Part shown: piece after piece, positions 26,389 to 34,316 of the stretch
Position numbering within the stretch: the first letter of the stretch is position 1
Layout of the letters: each line of letters starts with the position of its first letter
Assembly (NCBI GenBank): GCA_020351775.1
Contig: CP070666.1
Span: 2,112,345-2,161,600, forward strand
Reading direction: 5' to 3'
DNA from: Gemmatimonadota bacterium
Lineage (GTDB): Bacteria > Gemmatimonadota > Gemmatimonadetes > Gemmatimonadales > GWC2-71-9
DNA length: 49,256 bases
Notes under the pieces: model-generated
The model's input: only the letters and a program-made list of their open reading frames with translations
Told to the model about the DNA's origin: nothing
The model's database searches: none
Position numbers and translations under genes: made by a program

Positions 26389-27399
26389 ATGTCCGATACC
26401 AAGTTTTCACGCCGCGATTTCATGAAGGTCTCTGGCGCCGGAACGGCTGGGTTCGTGTTTGGGGCACCTGCGGCAGCGGAGGCCCCGGCGAGCCCTACCC
26501 CGCCCCCTATGCCCGAGCGGCCCTTGGGGAAGACGGGCCATAACGTGCGCCTCTTCAGCTTGGGGGGGCAGGCCACCATTGAGCAGCCCGATACCGATGC
26601 CGAGTCTGAGGCCATCATCAACAAAGCCCTCGACCTGGGAGTGAACTACATAGACACGGCGGCTGCCTACGGAAGAGGTATCAGCCAGCGGTACATCGGA
26701 AGAGTGATGGCCACTCGCCGGGACGAGGTGTTCCTGGCCACTAAGACGCACAACCGCACGCGCGACGGCTCCCTGCAGCTGCTGGAGGAGAGCTTGGAGT
26801 CGCTACAGACTGACCACCTGGACTTGTGGCAACTCCACAACCTTTCCCGCATGGAGCAGCTGAACCAGGTTTTCGCCGAAGATGGTGCGATACATGCACT
26901 CCAAAGAGCGCGGGATGAGGGAATCGTGAAGCACCTCGGCATCACCGGCCACGCCAACCCAGATGTCCTACTGGAGTTCATGCGGCGCTTCGACTTCGAC
27001 ACCATCCTCATGGCCTTGAACCCCGCCGACAAGTATCACCGCCCGTTCATGGATGAACTGCTCCCGGAAGCGAACCGCAGGCAGATGGGGGTGATCGCTA
27101 TGAAGATCCCCGCCCGGGGGAGGATCTTCCGTGAAGGCGGGCTCACGTCAATGGAGGAGGCCCTCACCTGGACCATGAGCCAGCCCATCAGCACGGTCGT
27201 CGTGGGCTGCGACACCGTGGAGCAACTCGAGGAGAACATTGCCGTGGCCGCCAGGTTCCAGCCACTCAACAGTTTTCAGATGGCGGCGATCGAAGCCAAG
27301 GTGCGCGATTACCCCATGGAAGCCGCCTTCTTCAAGGAAGGGGCCGCGGGGTTCGACCAGGAGGACGGCGCTTCCGACGACCAGCAGATGGACGGATAG
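26389..27399 (+). CDS. Tat-exported aldo/keto reductase
   Basis: A 336-residue aldo/keto reductase carrying an N-terminal twin-arginine signal (SRRDFMKVSGAG, R8-R9). The catalytic tetrad is intact: Asp and Tyr in NYIDTAAAYG, Lys in FLATKTHN, His in LWQLHNL. A (beta/alpha)8 barrel with C-terminal TVVVGCDTVEQLEEN fits the family. NADP-dependent enzymes carried out by Tat are unusual, because free cofactor is scarce outside the cytoplasm; it would have to travel with bound cofactor. GGAGGG lies just before the ATG. A related enzyme lies at 30.9 kb. Substrate unknown, perhaps a sugar or other carbonyl. Confidence 0.87.
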   Translation: MSDTKFSRRDFMKVSGAGTAGFVFGAPAAAEAPASPTPPPMPERPLGKTGHNVRLFSLGGQATIEQPDTDAESEAIINKALDLGVNYIDTAAAYGRGISQRYIGRVMATRRDEVFLATKTHNRTRDGSLQLLEESLESLQTDHLDLWQLHNLSRMEQLNQVFAEDGAIHALQRARDEGIVKHLGITGHANPDVLLEFMRRFDFDTILMALNPADKYHRPFMDELLPEANRRQMGVIAMKIPARGRIFREGGLTSMEEALTWTMSQPISTVVVGCDTVEQLEENIAVAARFQPLNSFQMAAIEAKVRDYPMEAAFFKEGAAGFDQEDGASDDQQMDG

Positions 27400-27683
27400 G
27401 GGCAGGGTCGAGGCAGAGCCTCGCTGCCATGACAACCGGCTTGCGCTGTGGGGTCTGGGGCCGGAAGAGATGCCGCTGTTCACCTTCACACCGTGGCGCT
27501 CGCGTCTTCTGACCGCGGGAACCTCCTCCCACTACCCTATCTTGACAGGGTCCGTCACCCAGCGACTCCCAATGATATCCCCTCCGGCTGGAGGCGACGG
27601 GTACATGGGAGCGATACCAGGTACAGTGCCACAAGCAAGGCTTCTCGATGCAACCCTTTTGACTGCCCAGGTCACTAACAGCT

Positions 27684-28247
27684 GTGAGCAGCAAGCCCGA
27701 GTCATTGGATCCGAGTGACAGGTCCCTGGCCGAATCGGTCATGTTGGACGGAGACGAACAGGCGTTTCGTACACTGTATCGGAGGCACACGCCTCGGTTG
27801 TACCAGTTCACGCTGCGCATTTTGGCAGGCAGGGAGCAGGATGCCGAAGACGTGGTGCAGGAAACCTGGATCAAGGCGACCGAGAAGCTCGATCAGTTCC
27901 GTTGGGAATCGAGCTTGGGCACGTGGCTCATGGGAATAGCGCTCAATCTCTGTCGCGCACTGTTTCGGCGACAGGATGAACGATGGTTGGAGATGCGTGA
28001 GGACCTCGCACTGTCGATCAACAGGCCGGAAGGCTACGAACCAATCGATCTGGAAGACGCTTTGACGAAGCTGCCATCAGGCTACCGGACCGTGCTGGTG
28101 TTGCACGACGTTGAGGGCTTCACTCACGAGGAGATAGGTAGGAGGCTCGAGGTATCGTCCAACACCTCCAAGAGCCAGCTGTTTCACGCACGCCGGGCGT
28201 TGCGAAGGATGCTCACGCCGTTGGGAAGTCGAGAAGCGAGGACGTAG
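27684..28247 (+). CDS. ECF-type RNA polymerase sigma factor
   Basis: A 187-residue sigma-70 family factor of the extracytoplasmic-function group. Region 2 (about 24-95) includes FRTLYRRHTPRLYQFTLRIL, the -10 recognition motif DAEDVVQETW and the WLMGIALNLCR block. Region 4 (about 120-175) has LPSGYRTVLVLHDVEGFTHEEIG and the helix-turn-helix ending SNTSKSQLFHARRALR. Start is GTG 27684, without a strong ribosome site; ATG 27741 is a less likely alternative because it would trim region 2. The stop is three bases before the next gene, which encodes a membrane protein, the usual sigma/anti-sigma arrangement. Confidence 0.92.
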   Translation: MSSKPESLDPSDRSLAESVMLDGDEQAFRTLYRRHTPRLYQFTLRILAGREQDAEDVVQETWIKATEKLDQFRWESSLGTWLMGIALNLCRALFRRQDERWLEMREDLALSINRPEGYEPIDLEDALTKLPSGYRTVLVLHDVEGFTHEEIGRRLEVSSNTSKSQLFHARRALRRMLTPLGSREART

Positions 28248-28250
28248 GAA

Positions 28251-28805
28251 ATGAAGAGCGACGAGAGTACTGAGCTGAATCCAAGGGAGAGGGCGGAGTT
28301 CGAGGCCCTGCCACGGGAGCGGCAACCGGGGCGGTTGCTGGAAGAGCGGATCATTCGGTCGCTGAGGGCCCGAGGGTTGCTGAGGCGGCGGGGCTGGAGG
28401 CGCACTCGGATTCCCTGGTTGGCAGCCGGACTTGCTGCATCGATCGCACTGTTCGCAAGCGGTGTCACAGTGGGCCAGTGGCTGGGGTCTCGCACCGTGG
28501 TCGAGTCGATGGCAAGTGCTCAGCAGCAGACAACGATGCAGGCGGCAGCCGCCGTGCAACGGGCGGGCTCTGCCTACGTCACCGCATTGATGGCATTTGC
28601 GGTCATAGCCGATAGCTCTGGGAATGGCGCTTATGCACAGGGTCGAGAGGCTGCTCTCAACGCTCTCTACGCAGCAGCACATGAGTTAGTGCAAATAGAC
28701 CCGACAGATCCGGTTGCGGTCACGATCAGGGAAGGGTTGGAACAGGCACGCCTGATCGGCCGACAATCGCGTGATTCAGAAATCCAGCGTGTCGTATGGT
28801 TCTAG
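28251..28805 (+). CDS. Single-pass membrane protein, probable anti-sigma factor
   Basis: A 184-residue protein: a charged cytoplasmic N-terminus of about 55 residues (ELNPRERAEFEALPRERQPG), one transmembrane helix about 56-76 (WLAAGLAASIALFASGV), and an Ala/Gln-rich periplasmic part. It lacks the zinc motif HxxxCxxC of ZAS-type anti-sigma factors, and its N-terminal domain does not clearly match another known class. The call rests on position directly behind the sigma gene (three-base gap) and on topology. The periplasmic part, with a helical SAYVTALMAFAVIADS segment, could sense the signal or the PDZ protein encoded next. Confidence 0.7.
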   Translation: MKSDESTELNPRERAEFEALPRERQPGRLLEERIIRSLRARGLLRRRGWRRTRIPWLAAGLAASIALFASGVTVGQWLGSRTVVESMASAQQQTTMQAAAAVQRAGSAYVTALMAFAVIADSSGNGAYAQGREAALNALYAAAHELVQIDPTDPVAVTIREGLEQARLIGRQSRDSEIQRVVWF

Positions 28806-28828
28806 GCGGCGTAGCTGGAAGGGAGGCA

Positions 28829-29932
28829 ATGATGTCAATACCACATGTGACCCTCAACGTAGCTGCGGCGATGCTTGCGGCGGGAGTTCTGTCGAGCTTT
28901 GCTGCTGCCCAACAAGCGGCTTCGTGTAAAGAGGGTGAGATAGCAGTGGCATCACTGGGCTACTCGAAACTCGAGTGCAACTGCACCATCGGTCATATCG
29001 AAGGTGAGCCGAGCAGGACAGTGTACGAGTTCCGCTCTGAGCCCAGGATCTGGGAGATCGAGGACGGTGGTCCTGCAGATGGCAAGCTGAAAGAAGGCGA
29101 CGTGGTTACGGCGATTGACGGCCACCTCATCACAACGGCGGAGGGAGGCAATCGGTTCGGCGCCCTGATCGCGGGCGAGCCGGTCTCGCTGACCGTGCGA
29201 CGTGACGGACGCGAATTGGACGTGACGATCACGCCTGTGGCAGAATGTAAGAGTGTGGAACATCTACGACGACCCGTGAAGCCTGCTTTGACCCCAAAAC
29301 CGGTAGTCGCGTTGACAGTCAAGACATCACCGCGTGTCGCGGTCGTTCCCGCACCAGGAACGCCGGTCGAGGCGGCGCGTCTGCGGGCCGTACTACCTCG
29401 CCCGGCACCCGAGCACGCCATCCTGCCCCGTGGTTGGCTGGGATTCTCCCTGAGCTGTACGGACTGCAAGGTGGGCAAGAGCGAGGAGGGATGGATCTGG
29501 TGGGAGTTTTCGGACTACCCAGAGATTACCAGAGTAGAATCCGGGAGCCCGGCTCACGAAGCGGGCATGCGGGCTGGGGATGTGCTCACTCACATCGATG
29601 ACTACGATCTGACGGACGAGAAAGGCGGCCGCCTGTTCGGCGGGGTAGAGCCGGGCGATACGGTAAGATTCCGCTACGTTAGACAGGGGAATGAGCGGAC
29701 GGTCACACTCACTGCGGGCGAACGCGAGCTCAGACTCGCAGAGCCAATCGTTCCATCGCCCAAGCGGAGCCCGCAACCAGGCGTGAAGCGGTTCTCCGGG
29801 GTCTTCGGGGACGCATTCGTGGAGGTCACCGGTGCCCCGATCGTGGTTAACCGCTCGGGCGACGAGTTAGTGATCAGCAGCGAGGACATCACGGTGAGGA
29901 TCCGGAGGGCGGGCGGCGAGGGGCCCCGGTAG
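28829..29932 (+). CDS. Exported protein with two PDZ domains
   Basis: A 367-residue periplasmic protein. ATG 28829 is chosen because GGGAGG sits five bases upstream; an in-frame start at 28796 would overlap the upstream gene. The signal peptide ends AAAQQAA. Two PDZ domains (about 50-135 and 205-295) share the pattern ...GGPADGKLKEGDVVTAIDG and ...GSPAHEAGMRAGDVLTHID. Both are preceded by paired cysteines (ECNC, CTDC), which could form disulfides. No protease domain is attached, so this is a binding module, perhaps recognising exposed C-termini of misfolded envelope proteins. As third gene of sigma / membrane protein / PDZ it may supply the input to the regulator. That link is inference. Confidence 0.82.
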   Translation: MMSIPHVTLNVAAAMLAAGVLSSFAAAQQAASCKEGEIAVASLGYSKLECNCTIGHIEGEPSRTVYEFRSEPRIWEIEDGGPADGKLKEGDVVTAIDGHLITTAEGGNRFGALIAGEPVSLTVRRDGRELDVTITPVAECKSVEHLRRPVKPALTPKPVVALTVKTSPRVAVVPAPGTPVEAARLRAVLPRPAPEHAILPRGWLGFSLSCTDCKVGKSEEGWIWWEFSDYPEITRVESGSPAHEAGMRAGDVLTHIDDYDLTDEKGGRLFGGVEPGDTVRFRYVRQGNERTVTLTAGERELRLAEPIVPSPKRSPQPGVKRFSGVFGDAFVEVTGAPIVVNRSGDELVISSEDITVRIRRAGGEGPR

Positions 29933-29941
29933 CCTCAAGAT

Positions 29942-29999
29942 GCGCCGTCCCCGAAGGCCCGGCCACCTGAGAGACCGGGATGGCATTTCGGGACGGCGC
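29942..29999. terminator. Imperfect long hairpin after sigma operon
   Basis: A 13-bp stem with one bulged C (29942-29955 with 29987-29999) and an inner CCCGG/CCGGG stem. It starts ten bases after the PDZ gene stop. Position suggests a terminator for the sigma operon; no T-tract follows. Confidence 0.5.
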
Positions 30000-30223
30000 G
30001 GTCACACGCCTGTGTCACTCCGGTACATTTCTATTCGCCTACCCCAGGCTTCGGATCGTCCACCTGAGATCTCGAATTGCCGACATTGACGTCCGACGCA
30101 CCGGTGGATCGTCGATCTCGGCGATCCACCGCCCTAGCCAGTTCATTTGTCGCCGCATATTGTAAACTACCCTAAGCCAAGCCTGCTCCGTGACCAACCA
30201 GTTGAGCCACCAAGGAGTCTGCT

Positions 30224-30700
30224 ATGCGCCGAATGCTGATCCCTCTGACATTGTGCCTCGCAACTGCGTGCAGACCGGATGCTGGTCCGCTGACCGAGGC
30301 GGACATCGCGGCGCTGCGAGAGCTGGGACAGTCCTACGTCCGAGGATTCTCGGCAAACGACGCCGATGCCGTAGCCGCCGTGTATGCGGAGGATGCGGTC
30401 GAAATGCCACCCGGCTACCCGCCTCGCGACGGCGTGGATGCCATCAGGACCGCCTACGTCTCCTACTTTGAGGCTGGAGCGGAGACGATGGACTTCGCGA
30501 TGACGGCCACCGAGATCGATGGGATAGACGGGCTGGCGTTTGATCGCGGCACCTGGTTGTGGACGGGAAGGGAGGAAGGCGGCTCCGATCCCATCACGCA
30601 GAGCGGCTCCTACCTCGCGATCGCACGTCGGCAGCAGGACGGCTCCTGGCGATATACGGCAATGATGTGGACCGCGGACCAGCTGCCCCCTTTCGAATAG
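30224..30700 (+). CDS. SnoaL/DUF4440-like (NTF2-fold) predicted lipoprotein
   Basis: A 158-residue protein with a lipoprotein-like start (MRRMLIPLTLCLATAC) and AAGGAG seven bases before ATG. The rest fits an NTF2-like cone: helices LTEADIAALRELGQSYVRGFSANDADAVAAVYAEDAVEMPPG, then DGVDAIRTAYVSYF and strands ending WRYTAMMWTAD. This fold includes ketosteroid isomerases, SnoaL cyclases and many binding proteins; catalytic residues of a specific member cannot be named. It is flanked by 290-bp and 208-bp gaps and is probably a single-gene unit. Confidence 0.82.
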   Translation: MRRMLIPLTLCLATACRPDAGPLTEADIAALRELGQSYVRGFSANDADAVAAVYAEDAVEMPPGYPPRDGVDAIRTAYVSYFEAGAETMDFAMTATEIDGIDGLAFDRGTWLWTGREEGGSDPITQSGSYLAIARRQQDGSWRYTAMMWTADQLPPFE

Positions 30701-30908
30701 CAGGACCGCTGCTTCGAAGCGCGATAACCATGCTTTCAGCTCGAAGCCGTGTTAGACAGCACTACGTAGCCTCAGTCTTGCAGCACAACGGGTATCCATC
30801 GTCGACAACTGCTTGAAGGAACGCCCGATGACTGGCAATTATGTCTGACGTTTCCATATTGTCTTTGTCTCGCTCTGGCAAGATTGACTATCACAAGGCC
30901 AACAAGTC

Positions 30909-31877
30909 ATGAAAAGACGAGAATTCGTAGCTGCCTCGGCCATGTCGGTTCCGCTCATCAGCACGTTCCCGGCAAACCTTTCTTCGATCTTGCGTGAAAC
31001 CCAGAACGGCAAGATCGAAAAACGTTCCCTGGGAAAGACCGGCGAGAGACTTTCCGCAATCGGCTTCGGAGGCATCGTGGTGAGCGATGCCACCACGGCG
31101 CAGGCGGCCGAACGCGTTGAGGAAGCCATTGGCTATGGAGTCAATTACTTCGACGTTGCACCCTCCTACGGCAACGCAGAACAGATGCTCGGACCCGCCC
31201 TGAAACCCTTCCGCAAAGATGTGTTCCTGGCATGTAAAACAGGGGAACGTAGGAAGGAGGGTGCCCGTAACGAACTGGAGCAATCACTCAAGTATCTTCA
31301 TACCGATCATTTCGATCTCTACCAGCTGCACGCCGTAACCACGCTGGCTGATGTGGACACCGTCTTCAGCAGCGGCGGTGCCATGGAAACCTTCCTGGAA
31401 GCAAGGAAGGAAGGGAAAGTCCGTTTTCTCGGGTTCTCAGCCCATTCGGTGGAAGCTGCCATGGCTCTGATGGACCGGTTCGATTTCGATACCATCCTCT
31501 TCCCATTCAATTTCGCCACCTGGTATGCAGGTAATTTCGGACCGCAGGTGATGGAAAAAGCCCGCGAGAGAGAGATGGGGATCCTGGCCCTGAAAGCCAT
31601 GGCATGGCGCCGCTGGGAACAGGGCGAAGAAAGGACCAATTCAAAGACCTGGTACAGGCCGCTTGCGGATCGCGAAGAAGCCAACCGAGGGCTCAGGTTC
31701 ACTCTTTCTCACCCCGTTACGGCAGCCATTCCGCCCGGTCATGAGGACCTCTTCTCGATGGCGCTAGAACTGGCCGTGGATTTCACTCCCATGGATGAGA
31801 AGGAGATCGTGGCGATCAAAGAAAAGGCCATGCAGACCGCTCCACTATTCAGTTACCCGATGAGGACCCGATCTTAG
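30909..31877 (+). CDS. Aldo/keto reductase with possible Tat signal
   Basis: A 322-residue aldo/keto reductase. The start MKRREFVAASAMSVPLISTF resembles a short Tat signal (RR at 3-4). The catalytic tetrad is visible as Asp/Tyr in NYFDVAPSYGN, Lys in FLACKTGER and His in LYQLHAV. The barrel runs through LGFSAHSVEAAMALMDRF to PVTAAIPPGHED. It is less GC-rich than the genes around 34-36 kb, with more A-ending codons, hinting at separate origin. It is followed 200 bp later by a GH3 gene, so it may act on sugars or glycosides, which remains inference. It differs from the copy at 26.4 kb throughout its length. Confidence 0.86.
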   Translation: MKRREFVAASAMSVPLISTFPANLSSILRETQNGKIEKRSLGKTGERLSAIGFGGIVVSDATTAQAAERVEEAIGYGVNYFDVAPSYGNAEQMLGPALKPFRKDVFLACKTGERRKEGARNELEQSLKYLHTDHFDLYQLHAVTTLADVDTVFSSGGAMETFLEARKEGKVRFLGFSAHSVEAAMALMDRFDFDTILFPFNFATWYAGNFGPQVMEKAREREMGILALKAMAWRRWEQGEERTNSKTWYRPLADREEANRGLRFTLSHPVTAAIPPGHEDLFSMALELAVDFTPMDEKEIVAIKEKAMQTAPLFSYPMRTRS

Positions 31878-32081
31878 CCGGCTCTGTGCGGGTCCCCTGT
31901 ATGCCCAGTGAAGCGAACAGATGCACTTCATTCCGTTCATCACCGAGCCTGCGCTGATCGATCGCTTGTCATCACGTGAATATCTTAGAAACCCGGGATC
32001 TTCCTGGCACTGGAGGTTGCCATTATTATCGGTCTCACATTGTCTTTTGCGTCGTCGTCAACATCAGCCACGGCTACAGAT

Positions 32082-34073
32082 ATGAAGAAGATCTGGAGAG
32101 TACTGCTGTACGCAGTCCTCGGCATCGCGGGATTGGTGATTCTCGGCTTTGCCTACTTCCATATTTCCTACGCGATCAAGAATTCCAGGGCCAAGTCGAG
32201 ATTGGCAGAGAAGCCGGTGCTGGAGGAAAACGGCTTTCGTTATCGTGATCTGAACAACAATGGAAGCCTGGACGTCTACGAAGACAGTCGGCAAGCAGTT
32301 GAAGCACGTGTGAGCGACGTTCTTGCCCAGATGACCATTGAGGAAAAGGTGGGCCTCATGTGGCATCCGCCCATTGGAGTGGGAGATGAGGGCGAGATCT
32401 TGGGAAAGCCATCACCGACCAGGTTCTTCTTCAGCTCCACGTACGACTACTTGATAAACAAGAAGCTTCGCACGTTCAATCTGTTTCAAGTTCCAGAAAC
32501 ACGGTTTCTGGCCCAGTGGCATAACAATCTTCAAAAGATCGCCGAGCAGGATCGTCTCGGTATTCCGGTAACCATCTCATCGGATCCGCGGCATGGCACC
32601 TGGAACTTCCTGGCATCCGACATGCTCGGTGGAGACTGGTCGGAATGGCCGGAGCCCATCGGACTCGCGGCCACCAACGATTCGCTTCTCGTCTTCCAGT
32701 TCGCCAGAATCGCCCGAACGGAACTCCGTTCGGTCGGCATCAGCACCGCCCTGCATCCGATGGCCGACCTTGCCACCGAGCCACGCTGGGCGCGCATTAA
32801 CGGGACATTTGGAGAGGATGCGGATTTGGCAGCCAAGATCACCGCTGCATACGTCCTCGGATTCCAAGGAGAACGGCTCGGTCAAAACAGCGTAGCAACA
32901 ATGGTCAAGCACTGGCCCGGAGGTGGACCGCAAAGGAATGGTTGGGATGCCCACTTCAGATACGGCGCCGAACAATACTATCCAGGAGACAATTTCGATT
33001 ATCATCTCAGACCGTTTGAGGCGGCTTTTGAGGCAGGTGCGGCAATGGTCATGCCGTACTACGGAATTCCGTTGGGCCAAACATCTCAAGATGTCGGCAT
33101 GTCCTTCAATAAGGAGATCATTCAAGGACTACTTCGCGAACGTTACGGATTCCACGGTCTCGTTTGTACGGACTGGGGTATCGTGGAAGGATTCAAGATG
33201 CTTGGCTTTGAAATATTTGAAGGTACGGGCTGGGGCGTTGATGACCTTTCTGTCAAGGAGAGGGTGAAGAAGGTGATTGATGCCGGCGCGGATCAATTCG
33301 GAGGCAACACCAACACAGAGGAACTGCTCGAATTGATAGAAGAGGGGAGCATCTCCGAAGGACGTATCGACGAATCTGCGAGGAGAATCCTGCGGACCAA
33401 GTTCCAACTTGGCTTGTTTGACGATCCTTATGTGGACGCAGAAGAGGCTGTAGGCATCGTTGGGAGTGAAGAGCACATGGAAATGGGAAGATTGGTACAG
33501 CGCAAATCGATCGTCCTATTGAAAAATGAAATGCGTGCCGACAGTTCATACGCACTGCCGTTGGCGAGGGGGTTGAATATCTATGTCGAGAACATCGACC
33601 AAGAAACTGCGTCTGACTATGCAAATGTAGTCGATGACCTCGACGAGGCGGACGTAGCAGTACTCAGGCTACAGGCTCCTTGGGAACCGCGTGAAGGCAT
33701 GATAGAAGGTTTCTTTCACCAAGGCGACCTCGATTTCAAGGAACCTGAGCTGAGTCGCATCCTCGACATCACCCAACGTGTACCGACGATCGTCGCCATC
33801 TACCTCGATCGGCCGGCAGTGATACCCGAGATCGTGGAGCGAGCGGTCGGCCTGCTGGGGGAGTTTGGTGCCAGCGATGACGCAGTCCTGGACATCGTGT
33901 TTGGAGAGTTCAATCCTACCGCAAGACTGCCGTTCGAGCTTCCCTCGTCCATGGAGGCTGTCGAGAATCAGTTTGAAGACGTGCCCTATGATTCGAAGGA
34001 TCCCGTATTCAAGTTCGGCCATGGCCTGAGCTACGAGACGGAATCCGACAGTCTGGCCACCGAGGGTTCGTGA
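32082..34073 (+). CDS. Membrane-anchored glycoside hydrolase family 3 enzyme
   Basis: A 663-residue GH3 beta-glycosidase. ATG 32082 gives a charged start and a transmembrane helix (about 6-25), so the enzyme is anchored and faces outward. An EF-hand-type calcium loop follows at residues 56-67 (DLNNNGSLDVYE), as in many exo-acting GH3 enzymes of Bacteroidota. The catalytic domain has DPRHGTWNF, KHWPGGG and the nucleophile aspartate in VCTDWG. The C-terminal domain is short and ends near LPFELPSSM, FKFGHGLSY. No fibronectin-III domain is present. Probable substrate: beta-glucosides or short beta-glucans. Low GC and AT-ending codons contrast with the next GH3 gene, suggesting a different source. 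Confidence 0.87.
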   Translation: MKKIWRVLLYAVLGIAGLVILGFAYFHISYAIKNSRAKSRLAEKPVLEENGFRYRDLNNNGSLDVYEDSRQAVEARVSDVLAQMTIEEKVGLMWHPPIGVGDEGEILGKPSPTRFFFSSTYDYLINKKLRTFNLFQVPETRFLAQWHNNLQKIAEQDRLGIPVTISSDPRHGTWNFLASDMLGGDWSEWPEPIGLAATNDSLLVFQFARIARTELRSVGISTALHPMADLATEPRWARINGTFGEDADLAAKITAAYVLGFQGERLGQNSVATMVKHWPGGGPQRNGWDAHFRYGAEQYYPGDNFDYHLRPFEAAFEAGAAMVMPYYGIPLGQTSQDVGMSFNKEIIQGLLRERYGFHGLVCTDWGIVEGFKMLGFEIFEGTGWGVDDLSVKERVKKVIDAGADQFGGNTNTEELLELIEEGSISEGRIDESARRILRTKFQLGLFDDPYVDAEEAVGIVGSEEHMEMGRLVQRKSIVLLKNEMRADSSYALPLARGLNIYVENIDQETASDYANVVDDLDEADVAVLRLQAPWEPREGMIEGFFHQGDLDFKEPELSRILDITQRVPTIVAIYLDRPAVIPEIVERAVGLLGEFGASDDAVLDIVFGEFNPTARLPFELPSSMEAVENQFEDVPYDSKDPVFKFGHGLSYETESDSLATEGS

Positions 34074-34174
34074 TGTGCCCTGAGAACGATCGCAATCGCG
34101 ACAACGCTGTGAGGTCGGCCCATACTGCGCCCGAAACCTCGTGGCGATCACCCCATGGGGTACTAGCCAGAGGA

Positions 34175-34204
34175 CGGCCCGGTCATTCGAAATGGACCGG
34201 GCCG
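34175..34204. terminator. Hairpin between two GH3 genes
   Basis: A 10-bp perfect stem (34175-34184 with 34195-34204) extended by ATT/AAT around one bulge. It is followed by CGGACTTTC, so the U-tract is weak. It lies 100 bp past the first GH3 stop and 110 bp before the next start, consistent with separate transcription. Confidence 0.55.
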
Positions 34205-34316
34205 CGGACTTTCGCGCCTACCCTGCGGAAAAGCAACGCGCCGCTGCACCGCCATGTTCATTGACATCCGGCGCGAGTGGGATAGTCTCATCGGCGCGAC
34301 CACACAGGAGGGAACG

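Noticed and set aside
27518..27578. Possible promoters before the sigma gene: GGAAC at 27518 and TTGACA at 27542
   Set aside because: Neither has a matching -10 element at usual spacing. The autoregulatory ECF promoter idea is not supported by sequence.
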